From contig NC_013081.1 of assembly GCF_000142805.1 (NCBI RefSeq), positions 496,001 to 560,000 on the forward strand: a DNA stretch of 64,000 nucleotides, in the 5' to 3' direction. This document shows positions 17,401-25,553 of the stretch, piece after piece; positions within the stretch are counted from its first letter, which is position 1; each line of letters starts with the position of its first letter. The notes below the pieces were generated by a model. The model ran no database searches and was not told the DNA's origin. It saw only the letters and a list, made by a program, of their open reading frames with translations. The stretch is from Lachancea thermotolerans CBS 6340 (Eukaryota; Ascomycota; Saccharomycetes; Saccharomycetales; Saccharomycetaceae). Both the position numbers and the translations under genes were made by a program.

Positions 17401-20400
17401 GAAGGATCGAATGTTTCATACGTCAACTCAGCAAGCTCAGAGCCGCTCATACTAATAAGTTCCCTCAAAGGCGAGTCTATCGATAAACCATCATCAGCAT
17501 CATTTGTCAATTGCATAGCCCCTAGCTTCGCGTTGATTTTCATTTTTTCTGGAAGCAGAAGCTGTTCTATCTGAGCTGCGCTTAGTCGGAATGTAGCTAA
17601 TTTAACAGAATCATCGTTCAGAATAACGATAATGTTATCCATATTCATGCGCAGGTTAATTTTCTGCGGCGCGTCCGCCAAATCTGGAGAGTTGTGCTTC
17701 AAGGCATCACCAGGTAACTCTGGGGCCTCCGGATTGGTGAAAGTAGTGAGGGTATAGTTGAGTATAGTCAAAATTGATTTGGGCGTCAGGACAAATGTCA
17801 GCTCAGTCATATCAAGGCTGACGTCCTGATCGAAAACTTCAATCAACGTGTTATTATATGTAACGATTCTTTGTGCCCTGTTCAATTTAAGTTCAAATAA
17901 GTGAGACGCTTGTGTGTTTTCATTCGATGACGCTATCATGTTTTTAAACTCTGAACTTGCACCACTGTCAATATGATCGACAACTTTAAAAGACTGAAGA
18001 TTTAGATGTAAGTCCATATCTTGGGCCTTTTTTGCAAATGTCAAATGCATTCTATCTCCAAATAAGTCGACTAGCAGGTCTGATTTCATGGTCTCTGCAT
18101 TGTTGCATTTGAATATCGATAGTTGAATCACTTCAACATCGAAGGTCAATTGGAGTAGTCTCTGCTTCAGTTCAGCTTCTGACATTTTCTGAAGCCGAGA
18201 CAAGGTCTGCCGCAAAATTGCTACCTCTTTGCTTTCTAAACTGTTCAAAATTTTGCTGTCACTCGATGTTTTAGGGTCAACAGAGTCTAAATCGCTCTCA
18301 GGATAATCGAGGTCAGGCAGGCACTGATCAATGAGTTGCATCATGACCTTGTATTGATAGTCATTCAAGGATAGCTTTAAAAGGGGCAGTTTTCCATAAA
18401 TTTTGATCTTTGGCAAATTCAACGCCTTGGGAAGAATAGAGACGTCAACGTCCAGTTCAACTTCTAACTTATCCAAAATGACAAAGGAGCTCTCTCTCTC
18501 GCTAACGTTGAGATTTGAAATTGTGGATCGAATGTCGGGTCCAATAAGGAACTGGGTATCTGTTAGGCGAAGTTTGAACCTATCAAACATAAGTCGCTTG
18601 ATGTCTCTAGTGTCAAGCTTTTCGTACTCGCTCGAGCTCATATTCTTATATTTCGTGAGAGTTTCCTTGGGCACTAAATCACTCACTATTGACATATGAC
18701 CTGCATCTATCACAGCACATGGGGAGGCCCATACATGAGGGTCTAAAGGAATTATAAGGAGAGGCGCCTGGAGATCTAAACTCAGATTAACAGTTTTGTG
18801 GTCCTCCAAAATGGATTCCAGACCCATCCTCGTCTGGACAGTCCAACCCTCAACAGTAGCTTCGGCCGCACTCATAATAGCACCGATAGTATCAAGGTGC
18901 TGGCGGGGTGGACGGAAGAGTTTAATTATTTCATTGACGAAGTGAACATGATAGAAAATAGTCATACTGCGAAGCTTGATATCGATCTTGCTATCAGCCG
19001 AATCGTCCAATGGGTTCTTCTCGACTGCAACTTTGAAAAAAGGCTCATCATGTTGAGATACATTTCCTTCGTTCATTTGCAAATTCTTCACGCTGACAAT
19101 ATGCTTGTATAATGTGTTAGGGGATCCATCTTCAACCTTGAACTCATGTAACTTGAAAGAACAAAAAAAAGAATCTGGTCGCTGCAAAAATTCTGTTTCG
19201 CACCCCTCAAACACCATTTCCCCTAACTTGATGGACCTATTCTTGTCAACAATGGAAAGCGACCCTCGGTTTAAGACGCATGTCACCTTTGCAGTAATTC
19301 TGTCTTTGGGAATGTCAATTGAATCAATAACTTGCTTATTCTCATCGAATTCAATGGCATCATAAAGTTCTTGTTGTTGCTCTTCCGACATGACCAAGTC
19401 ATCGTCATTCTGCGGTGAGTTGCCATTCCACCAAGAAGAGAACCAGCCAGAAGAGCCAGCAGCAGATGAGCCTTTGGATTCCGCTGCAGAGTTACTGACT
19501 TCCAGTTTTTCGGTGAGATATGATTTTTTTGCTAGCGCTCTAAAGAGCTTAATGTCTTCAAATGAGAGCTCTTTGTGCAGTTCTTTAAGCTTCTGCTGCT
19601 CCTCATCAGAAAGGCTTTGCGTTTTCTTTTCAGTGCCCAGCTTTTTCTTCCATAAAGGGATATATTCAATTCTTCTATCCCTCCTCCATTTTATATAGTC
19701 CCAACTCCATTTGTAGTTTTTCTCATGGACTTCTTGCAAAACAGCTTTCGCCGCGTATTTGAACCAAGCTTTTGGGTCTTCGCTCACTGGGAAATTAGGT
19801 CTATGTTTCCTGGATTTCAAAGTTTTTTGATACCAATGTAGTTTCGAGGCAGTATTCAAAATGTCCTCGTATTGGCAATTATTAATATCAAATCCAAATT
19901 CATCAAATACTAGCGCAATGTCAACATGTGGATTAGTTTCAGTGGATCCTTTTTTGCTCAAGACAAGTCTGCCAATTCCAGTGACAGGCCTTAGCAGGAA
20001 TTCATGGTCAGGTATGTTCTTCTTGCTACTGATGGAATTGCGAAGACGTCTGAAAAGCTCATCGTGATCTGGGTGATACACACTTTCACAGTCCGTGTTC
20101 CAATATACTGAGAGGGAGTTCAACGTCAATAGCTTACGCGCAATGGAGCTTGTTATTGAAATGAAGCTTGGCTCCCAGTGCTCGTCAGTCGAGACAATCG
20201 AGAGCTCACTTAATGTCGCACCCAAAGAGTATGGAACTTCTCCAAAAACGCAATCCATGTCCTCATACCGGATATGTATGTTTTTAATGGATATTTGGAG
20301 ATTATCCACAACCTTGGTGAGCAATGATTGGGTAAAGCTCTCAGAACTCGAAGAATCTTCTTTTCCGGTGGGTTGTGACTTTCCAAGGGCTTCGTATTCA

Positions 20401-20744
20401 TCTAATTTCTGGAGTTTGAGTCTAAGTTCGCGTTCCTCATCTTCCGCAAAAGACTTGGCCGACTGATCGCGGGGCCCGCACAACAAATAGACATCTTCGA
20501 TAAGAATCTTGACAGGTTTATTTTTCAGGCTGGACCATGGAACGAGTAGTGTGAGATCGCCCAGGAACCCAAAGCGTACGTCTATGGGAAGGTCTAGCGC
20601 GTCAAGGGATTCCTTTTTCAGTTTCAACTTTTTAAGCTTGACATCGCCACTCCAAATACCAACGTTCAGCTGTTTCGGATCAAAGTTCTCGACATAAGAA
20701 CCAAGAAACCGATTCAGCAATCCAGCTGCAAGTGATTCCAGCAT
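11436..20744 (-). CDS. VPS13: Bridge-like lipid transfer protein Vps13
   Basis: Vps13 is a rod with a hydrophobic groove that moves bulk lipid between membranes at contact sites (vacuole-mitochondria, nucleus-vacuole, prospore membrane). The single 3,102-residue frame is close to the yeast length (3,144). The chorein-type N-terminus (MLESLAAGLLNRFLGSYVEN) is intact, followed by repeating groove modules. The VAB/SHR-BD adaptor-binding region lies around residues 1,900-2,450, the ATG2-C-type helices with NISSGVWDIFYEPYQGYMM and FAFDPYQGA-like repeats near 2,650-2,850, and a PH-like C-terminus follows. It corresponds to YLL040C. The TTTATATA string at 20819-20826 (TATATAAA on the minus strand) is a likely TATA box. 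No disruption is visible. Confidence 0.97.
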   Translation of the reverse strand: MLESLAAGLLNRFLGSYVENFDPKQLNVGIWSGDVKLKKLKLKKESLDALDLPIDVRFGFLGDLTLLVPWSSLKNKPVKILIEDVYLLCGPRDQSAKSFAEDEERELRLKLQKLDEYEALGKSQPTGKEDSSSSESFTQSLLTKVVDNLQISIKNIHIRYEDMDCVFGEVPYSLGATLSELSIVSTDEHWEPSFISITSSIARKLLTLNSLSVYWNTDCESVYHPDHDELFRRLRNSISSKKNIPDHEFLLRPVTGIGRLVLSKKGSTETNPHVDIALVFDEFGFDINNCQYEDILNTASKLHWYQKTLKSRKHRPNFPVSEDPKAWFKYAAKAVLQEVHEKNYKWSWDYIKWRRDRRIEYIPLWKKKLGTEKKTQSLSDEEQQKLKELHKELSFEDIKLFRALAKKSYLTEKLEVSNSAAESKGSSAAGSSGWFSSWWNGNSPQNDDDLVMSEEQQQELYDAIEFDENKQVIDSIDIPKDRITAKVTCVLNRGSLSIVDKNRSIKLGEMVFEGCETEFLQRPDSFFCSFKLHEFKVEDGSPNTLYKHIVSVKNLQMNEGNVSQHDEPFFKVAVEKNPLDDSADSKIDIKLRSMTIFYHVHFVNEIIKLFRPPRQHLDTIGAIMSAAEATVEGWTVQTRMGLESILEDHKTVNLSLDLQAPLLIIPLDPHVWASPCAVIDAGHMSIVSDLVPKETLTKYKNMSSSEYEKLDTRDIKRLMFDRFKLRLTDTQFLIGPDIRSTISNLNVSERESSFVILDKLEVELDVDVSILPKALNLPKIKIYGKLPLLKLSLNDYQYKVMMQLIDQCLPDLDYPESDLDSVDPKTSSDSKILNSLESKEVAILRQTLSRLQKMSEAELKQRLLQLTFDVEVIQLSIFKCNNAETMKSDLLVDLFGDRMHLTFAKKAQDMDLHLNLQSFKVVDHIDSGASSEFKNMIASSNENTQASHLFELKLNRAQRIVTYNNTLIEVFDQDVSLDMTELTFVLTPKSILTILNYTLTTFTNPEAPELPGDALKHNSPDLADAPQKINLRMNMDNIIVILNDDSVKLATFRLSAAQIEQLLLPEKMKINAKLGAMQLTNDADDGLSIDSPLRELISMSGSELAELTYETFDPSTEKLDYSSLLKYKTGSMNVNFVDHAVNKIVNYLAKFQKMKVFFDRAREAAYNQAGNIETVNNIKLDILVRAPVITFPKLIDPRRNLFDHVSFFLGEFFLQNSFHNEGERLVNKIKAGIRSGNLGSTFHMEHELTQNLHIIENLDLHFDIDHYQGTKQIPVKIDAKGVFEPLAAHLTELQLQYIYLLSQRLPNAFIIDYCEDDFAEIQDVARNANTFVSPEAKTETKPDPILFTEEEDRTSETEFSVNFTAPQLSLTIYNDTKNSSDISQSGITKISLNDIGLSLGIDKDSRMRAETHIASFTVDDIRKVKQNKHDKIIPKVSHDSYQFMASYTKEQHESLTVDNVNVTVDSPRIILALDYLFALKSFIDASVNINPPAKVFDKSPAHASPPALEQEQQPSSTKFQYSINVVDSSLVLLSDPSEENTEAIVFNVGQLLFADQNIMTASANNIGMFLCRMQSFDKNRIRLLDDFSSSILFDQRSSTSEKLITDVHASVEPLVMRLALRDIRLAMSIFNKAMTLAREHGLSPQVEPEADESGTKYGSFSKEFKKTLSRYAPSIVSSMSNISKSDDISEEELETIVKHEKLEANFEGLRLVLIGDIHELPIIDLSIKPFTLNAKDWTNDVEAVASIETYANVFNYSRSSWEPLLETVPLSFHLSKGIETDAALCFDIISRQLAEVSLSSRTIALLSQIPNSLYYTKDTEARGATKPYKICNDTGMDLKIWIASEKPQSKDQITILKSGETIPWEFEDWRKVRENLDTDDSMNTLGASIEGGHYESTLKIDVTSEGEDVYTLQPKVNGVHTRLACELKLCEDNVKLLIIRSTLTLENATSDLLEFKLSNEDGIFTINPGESRSIPAEKAYSSRFLLKPSGNYGWSRESISWRDLMSRPRSVVCENKEDPALFYYEVDAKFDKEEPLASIYPHMKVIISSPLILENLLPYSMKYKLFWRSESANATKGKEETETRLLHKGERVLIHSVTLRDYLLLAVQPMDDGLQMSEQSLINTRPNSELKAESKLFLKYENGQKLNLNLHYRTVEGSRAKIISVYSPYVILNGSNRDIQVEGDRNNIAISKVLLKDDSSKYTNPRMFSFERDRSNKNRARIKFKDSDWSVRTSFDAIGQSVDLTMDIPNKNQESNIGVVVSEGEGKYALSKIIKIMPRYILRNNLDVDLEVSEYGSSNVLTAFSKVSFPLYKMRNIVNKHLSIKFLGSQSEWSSPFMIKDIGSSYVKVLKNRSGHQLLKLDIVLEDSTIFISIDNADGEWPYSIRNFSDHEFIFYQRDPHTFDTEEDYDLYDDLGDMKYEALYYRVPPRSAMPYAWDYPAARQKKLVLVCRQRQREIQLAEIGNLRPMRIPSRNGNEAPAIVDLNVVADGPTQALIITNYRPELSLYKLKTGNTTSSSLSSDKGDRFEVRDEDKNVFTKVVVSFEGVGISLINTRLQELCYVTLNGLELRYNESDLYQTASVKLKWLQIDNQLFGGIFPNILYPTAIQKTAKELNNHPVLSGSVSKVKDDTHGVLYLKHATLLLQELTVQLDEDFLMALIDFTKVPGASWVNNVEDNMCTECTMLSYPSELQRNNDIYFEVFHLQPTMLHLSFVRTERLNVEGEKVDPQNTLMFFTNVLTMAFANINDAPIKLNSLFLDNAKVPLPMLMSAIQVHYGQQFFYQIHKILGSADFLGNPVGLFNNISSGVWDIFYEPYQGYMMNDRPQELGISIAKGGLSFVKKSVFGLSDSFARFTGSVAKGLSVATQDAQFQERRRLEQRKARNNKSINGFGSGATSFVNGVSSGLRGIAFDPYQGASKEGVPGFLKGLGKGLVGLPTKTAIGMLDLASNVSEGIRNTTTVMDGSLTTQVRLPRYIGYDKIIKPYNLRESQGQYWLKSANGGECITDQYLAHVVLPGKQLAVLVSLQHIIEVRLASLEIMWKVRYTDVRSMTLERAGLVIVLKGASSELFVPISDPEEKRFLYKNISVAVNEYNKYCQAEL

Positions 20745-21895
20745 TGTGGTTCAAATTTGGCTTAAGGACGACTGAAATGCAGGTGCTCGCAGAAGTTTGC
20801 TTGTTTGCTAACCTCCCCTTTATATAGCATTATATACGAATATATCAAAAGTTAGACCATAAGATTGCCAGACTAGTGAGATGCTCCATCACTCCAATTG
20901 ATGTTCGACTGTAACAACTCTCCAGAAAGGAAGCGTGTGTTATGACTTTTCTTTCTCTACGAATGAAAGGAAAGACTCGCGACCAGGCTTCCTCCAAGTT
21001 ACTGATTTGGTGCGGACTTCTGCCTCGATGAAGGCAAGTATTTTGAAGCACGTACTGAATCGAGACATGAGGTGAAATATAAAACCTCCAAAAATAAATC
21101 ACACTTAAAACTTTTATCAATGGATAACGTTTATGTTTCCTCAAATCAGGCATCCTGTTGGCTGCAGTTTGGGGAACAGAGTTAGAGGAAGACACATACA
21201 TGCGTATCAAGTGATAGAAAACATTGGCGGCTAAAAAACAGCATAAAGGGGAAACACAATCACAGGCGTTATAGATATGACTAAAAACTGACTGATACCG
21301 GTGTAAGCGCTTTTATGAATACCTAAGAACCGTATTGTGCCAGACTATACGGTCTAAAGACATTGTTTATGTTTGGTCCGTTCTGGTTAACGAGATCTTA
21401 CTAACCTTCTAAAGAAAAATTAGGAAATTTATAGCATTCGAAATAGTGAGAATCAGCAAGTTAAAGGGAATTCTACAATATTTCCAGGACTTTTAAAGCC
21501 GAGACTTCTTCAACAATTTTCCTGCAAATGTGAATCAAATTCAAATAATTGATTGAAAAAAGGACCTCCTCCAAACTTGCATATGGGACAAAGCAATAAA
21601 CCATAGATATATTCAATTTAGGAAGCTTTGGATGTGTCTAAAAATGATGCGTGATTTAATGCGTAAAGTACTTTTGCCATGGAGACCAAAATGAGTCGGA
21701 CGTTAGGCTCCACCGTTCACTCACTGTTCACACGGACCTACTCTATTGGGACGGGAGCAACATTACATGGGAACGAAAATGTCAGATTATATGTTACCAG
21801 AGCGTGCGTTTGCCTCTAAATCTCAATTTATTTACAAATCTTGAGGGCCTAAACTCCGTGCCCTGGTCATCTTTGAATCTCGTTCTAGATGATAT
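20745..21895. other. Divergent spacer VPS13 to regulator gene
   Basis: This AT-rich 1,151-bp spacer holds the VPS13 promoter (TATA at 20819-20826) and the promoter of the downstream Zn2Cys6 gene. A 121-codon minus-strand frame at 20845-21210 overlaps the VPS13 promoter and has no recognisable features, so I do not call it. It is the left junction of the block absent from the ancestral gene order. Confidence 0.5.
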
Positions 21896-24349
21896 ATGCG
21901 TTATGTGGAGAGTAGAAGCGGATACCTTCTTTTGGATCATGCATATAAAGCCAAATGTATGGCTCAGGACTCAAGGCCCCCTCAGGTCATGGCTACACCA
22001 AGGGTAACAAAGAGGGCATATACTATACGTAAGACTCCCCAAGCATGCATAAGTTGCCGAAGAAGAAAAGTCAAATGTAACGGCTGCAGACCGTGTTCTA
22101 GTTGTAAAACTAATGGGCTTGAGTGCGCGTACGACACGCCATCTCTAGAGCAGGTTAATATCAAAGGCAAGCCTCACATAGATACAAGCGAGGCTCTCAG
22201 GTTGATCAGCAACCTACATTCGACTCTCAGGAACTTGTCCTCCCTCGCACAAGATGATCCTGGTAGTATGTCTAGTACTGTCACTGACATATCGATGAGG
22301 GTCCACGATCTGGAAAGCAGGCTCCATATGCAGCTTAATCCATATAAAGCTGCAAACTGCCGAGGAGAGAAAAGCTTGGAATATAAGCTGGCTTCGTTCG
22401 GGCCCGCGAAGGTGGGTTATGAAGAAAACCCAAACTCTCCGGTCGAGCCCGCTTTGTCTCTAGGCCGTTTCCACGGCCTTTACTCGCCTCTATCAATGCT
22501 GTCCCTTGATAATCTCGAAAAGATATTTGAAAAAGTTCATGAAGAACTAAGTCCTGCGAAAGTGCAGGAAGCTTTTTTCTTGCTCGGAAGATACTTTGAT
22601 TTGGCTACTGTTGGTTACCAGCAAACTTTGGCACTTCATAGATCACCGATAAGAACGTGTGCCCAGCATTTCGGGTTGAAAGGCTCCTCATCTTCTGAAG
22701 CTATCTACGACAAACTTCTTGAACTTATCCCGCTTGAATTACGCCAAGCCCACTTACAAAGCGAGAAACAAAAAGACGCTGGCTCAAGATGGCGCTTTGT
22801 TGCTCTTTCTGAATTATTCCAAGATCATTGTCGCAACGGAAAGAGTCTTGATGTGTCGTCTGCAACTACTGCCGAGCTATGGCGCTTTTTCGAAGTGTAC
22901 AGCGTGATCTCAATTCTGAGTACCGAACAGCTTCAAAAAGATTGGTTCTCAGAGTTTTTTAGCATGGAGCATTTTGAATGTTTGTTGAACTACATAGAAT
23001 GCCGTGTTTCGTTTGATCAAACCTTGATTCTAGGGAGAGTTGTTTGCTTCTTGGTTCGATTTGCCATAGATAATGGCCTTAATCGGTGGGAATTCTACCA
23101 TAATCTTAAAGAATCAGAGGCAGACCATCATAGAAAGCTCTGGTGGAAATGTTATTGGTGGGATAAGTTTTATGCCGTTAGTCATGGTAAATTGCCTTTG
23201 CTAAGAGACGAGGAATCTGTTTGTTTGTTTCCTCGTTGCGTTATGGCACTGGGCGTCGAGGATTCTATGAGTTGCGAAACACTCATTGAAAGAGTCTCTC
23301 TGAAAGGGGCAAGTTCCGACGCAGCATCACTTTTTGGATATATTTTTATGGGGAAAATGATAGAAAGAGCCTCCAGAAATCTACTTTTTGCGCGAAAGTA
23401 TACAACCTACCAAATGTCAGGTTCAAAGTTTGGAAGTAGCGCAACAGAAGTCGTTAATTCTTTGAAATCTGATTACCAAGACACTATTGCATTAATTACC
23501 AGCTTTAGACGTCTTTTTTCCGATTCTGAGCCCTCTGATGTACCGAAACCTTCATCAAAATGGACCGTTATCATTGAATACTGTTATTTGTGCTTGCTCC
23601 TTGCATTTGAGAAGCTTATCCTTAGATTAAGCAAAACAACAAACAGTGCTAGAGATCTCGCATCATCTATTGAGGACTGTCAAACGCGATATATCGAATG
23701 TGCCAGGGCTAACCTGCTACGCGGCACGCGAGTGGGTTCGGCGCCAGTATTTTGCGCACTTATGATACCAAATTACACTTCATTTCTTGTCGTTTCAGAT
23801 TGCTATATCAATCATCGCGGGGAGAATTCTGACTTTGACATATCTGTCTTGTGTTTCTTTGCATCACTTTTGATGAGGATTGGCGGTGGCGAGGGTCTTG
23901 ATCAACAGCATCTGCGCCAATTTCTTCAACCGCGCATTCAGGCTGGTCAAGCAATATCTCTCGTTATTTGCAGAATCTGCCTACAACTCTATTTAAAAAG
24001 GTCGCAACATCTGTTTGGTAATGAGCTTCCGACTGAAGTGAAGGAACTTGATCAAAAGCTGAATGAATTTTGCTCTAAGACGCTTGATAGCAATTCTGAC
24101 CTTTGGCGCTTGTTTGAAACCAAGTCCAAGAAGAAATCGTTGTACCACGAAACATTCACTACGTTTATGAAGAAAAAGGGTTGGTCAATTGATAAGCATG
24201 ATATTCCGGCTGAAAGTAAAGATACACCAGAGCACAGTAGTGCGACTGAATTTACTACAGTACTGTCAAGTATGTTTAATGAAGACATATGGGGATTTCA
24301 GTTTGATGAGCAAGACTTGATGCCATTTTTGTATCACGACACAAACTAG
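21896..24349 (+). CDS. Zn2Cys6 fungal transcription factor
   Basis: This is a putative DNA-binding regulator of the Gal4-type binuclear zinc cluster class. The 817-residue frame has cysteines at 51, 54, 61, 67, 70 and 77 with the spacing C-x2-C-x6-C-x5-C-x2-C-x6-C, flanked by the basic RRRKVK stretch. An extra cysteine sits at 64. The middle homology region includes RKLWWKCYWWDKFYAVSHGK and LPLLRDEESV, typical of the fungal-specific domain. Three ATGs precede the cluster (21896, 21959, 21989) and the true start is uncertain. I cannot assign an orthologue. It lies between VPS13 and ECM29, where the ancestral order has nothing, and 271 bp upstream of a co-directional RTA1-family gene it might control. 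Confidence 0.88.
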   Translation: MRYVESRSGYLLLDHAYKAKCMAQDSRPPQVMATPRVTKRAYTIRKTPQACISCRRRKVKCNGCRPCSSCKTNGLECAYDTPSLEQVNIKGKPHIDTSEALRLISNLHSTLRNLSSLAQDDPGSMSSTVTDISMRVHDLESRLHMQLNPYKAANCRGEKSLEYKLASFGPAKVGYEENPNSPVEPALSLGRFHGLYSPLSMLSLDNLEKIFEKVHEELSPAKVQEAFFLLGRYFDLATVGYQQTLALHRSPIRTCAQHFGLKGSSSSEAIYDKLLELIPLELRQAHLQSEKQKDAGSRWRFVALSELFQDHCRNGKSLDVSSATTAELWRFFEVYSVISILSTEQLQKDWFSEFFSMEHFECLLNYIECRVSFDQTLILGRVVCFLVRFAIDNGLNRWEFYHNLKESEADHHRKLWWKCYWWDKFYAVSHGKLPLLRDEESVCLFPRCVMALGVEDSMSCETLIERVSLKGASSDAASLFGYIFMGKMIERASRNLLFARKYTTYQMSGSKFGSSATEVVNSLKSDYQDTIALITSFRRLFSDSEPSDVPKPSSKWTVIIEYCYLCLLLAFEKLILRLSKTTNSARDLASSIEDCQTRYIECARANLLRGTRVGSAPVFCALMIPNYTSFLVVSDCYINHRGENSDFDISVLCFFASLLMRIGGGEGLDQQHLRQFLQPRIQAGQAISLVICRICLQLYLKRSQHLFGNELPTEVKELDQKLNEFCSKTLDSNSDLWRLFETKSKKKSLYHETFTTFMKKKGWSIDKHDIPAESKDTPEHSSATEFTTVLSSMFNEDIWGFQFDEQDLMPFLYHDTN

Positions 24350-24439
24350 GCTGTGATTACATAAAATTACGCGCGCTACGAAAAGCATTCTAACGAGTTA
24401 AAAAAACCCTGCAAAGCCGACAAGCTTCGGAATCTATTG

Positions 24440-24445
24440 CACGTG
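24440..24445. promoter_or_regulatory. CACGTG site upstream of the RTA1-like gene
   Basis: A single E-box lies 176 bp before the start codon. CGG at 24428-24430 and CCG at 24458-24460 flank it symmetrically; such triplets are the half-sites of Zn2Cys6 proteins, although the 27-bp gap is wide. Confidence 0.3.
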
Positions 24446-24620
24446 ACTTGGGGTGTTCCGACCGAACTTCAAATGAGGCTGAACAAGATGCAAATCACCA
24501 AACCTGTCGAGAACCTATAAATGAGCATGTACTCAGTCAGGTTGGCTTTCGGCGATTTTCTATCGTAAGCCTTTTTCTTCCATTCACCACTAAAAGTTTA
24601 ACCATCCAAGAGAAAAAAAA

Positions 24621-25553
24621 ATGGGCACTTCGACCTCAGACTTTGAGCTGTACAACTACACTCCAAGTACAAGCGCAGCAGCATTGTTTGCTGCTGTTTT
24701 TGCTTTGTCGCTTCTAGTATTAAGTGTGGAAGTTATCGTACTTCAGCGACGCGCAAAAAAAACCATATCAGTTACAATGGATGACCGATTAAATCATTCA
24801 GAATATTCAATGGTTGGATTATCCAGAAAAAAACCATCGTCAAAATTTGTGTGCTTGATAGTTGGGTGCGGATTGGAAACGATTGGATATATTGCTAGAG
24901 CTTATTCTTCAAAAAATCAAGATAAAATATTGCCTTATGTCATTCAGTCCATGTTTGTGCTCGTCGCCCCCGCTTTGATTGCAGCCTCGATTTACATGAT
25001 ATTCGGAGCAATGCTATCTCTCCTTGACTGCTCTTCCCTCTCAATTATACCTGCAAGATTCAATACCATGTTTTTTGTATGCGGCGACATTTTCAGCTTC
25101 CTTTTGCAGTGCGGTGGTGGCGGTCTCATGGCCAAATCTAGTAGCCAGAAGACTGGGGAAATTCTGGCGATCATTGGTCTAATAGTTCAATTGGTGTTTT
25201 TTGGCTTCTTTTTACTTACGGAAATTAGATTCTTGATACTTGCTCGCGGGAGAGCAGATTTGACGTTGAAATTTGGCAACAAATGGAAGATAATCAACTG
25301 GACACTTATTGTTTCCAGTATTTTCATCCTTATCAGATGTATCGTTAGAACAGCAGAATTTTGCCAAGGGCGGGAAGGGTATCTTATGTCTCACGAATGG
25401 ACAATTTATGTCTTTGATGCATTGTTTATGACAGCTTCTGTGTGGGTCTTCGCTGTCTCATTGCCATTTGCAAGTCTATTTGATTTGAACATGGTAAAAA
25501 TGGCAGTGAATGAGTTTAAAGTGGTTCCCTCCGAATATGAAAGTCGTTATTAA
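24621..25553 (+). CDS. RTA1-family seven-transmembrane protein
   Basis: It belongs to the fungal lipid-translocating exporter family (Rta1, Rsb1, Pug1), linked to resistance to lipophilic compounds and sphingoid base or porphyrin transport; the substrate here is unknown. The 310-residue protein has seven predicted spans, at about 19-42, 75-95, 104-132, 148-170, 177-204, 220-246 and 256-281. Family hallmarks are present: ETIGYIARAY, GDIFSFLLQCGGGG and the IRCIVRTAEFCQG motif. The start ATG follows an A-rich leader, typical of yeast. It pairs with the upstream Zn2Cys6 gene in the non-ancestral block between VPS13 and ECM29. Which of the yeast paralogues is closest needs a tree. Confidence 0.9.
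   Translation: MGTSTSDFELYNYTPSTSAAALFAAVFALSLLVLSVEVIVLQRRAKKTISVTMDDRLNHSEYSMVGLSRKKPSSKFVCLIVGCGLETIGYIARAYSSKNQDKILPYVIQSMFVLVAPALIAASIYMIFGAMLSLLDCSSLSIIPARFNTMFFVCGDIFSFLLQCGGGGLMAKSSSQKTGEILAIIGLIVQLVFFGFFLLTEIRFLILARGRADLTLKFGNKWKIINWTLIVSSIFILIRCIVRTAEFCQGREGYLMSHEWTIYVFDALFMTASVWVFAVSLPFASLFDLNMVKMAVNEFKVVPSEYESRY

Noticed and set aside
20845-21210. 121-codon minus-strand frame between VPS13 and the regulator
   Set aside because: No recognisable features, and it overlaps the VPS13 promoter.
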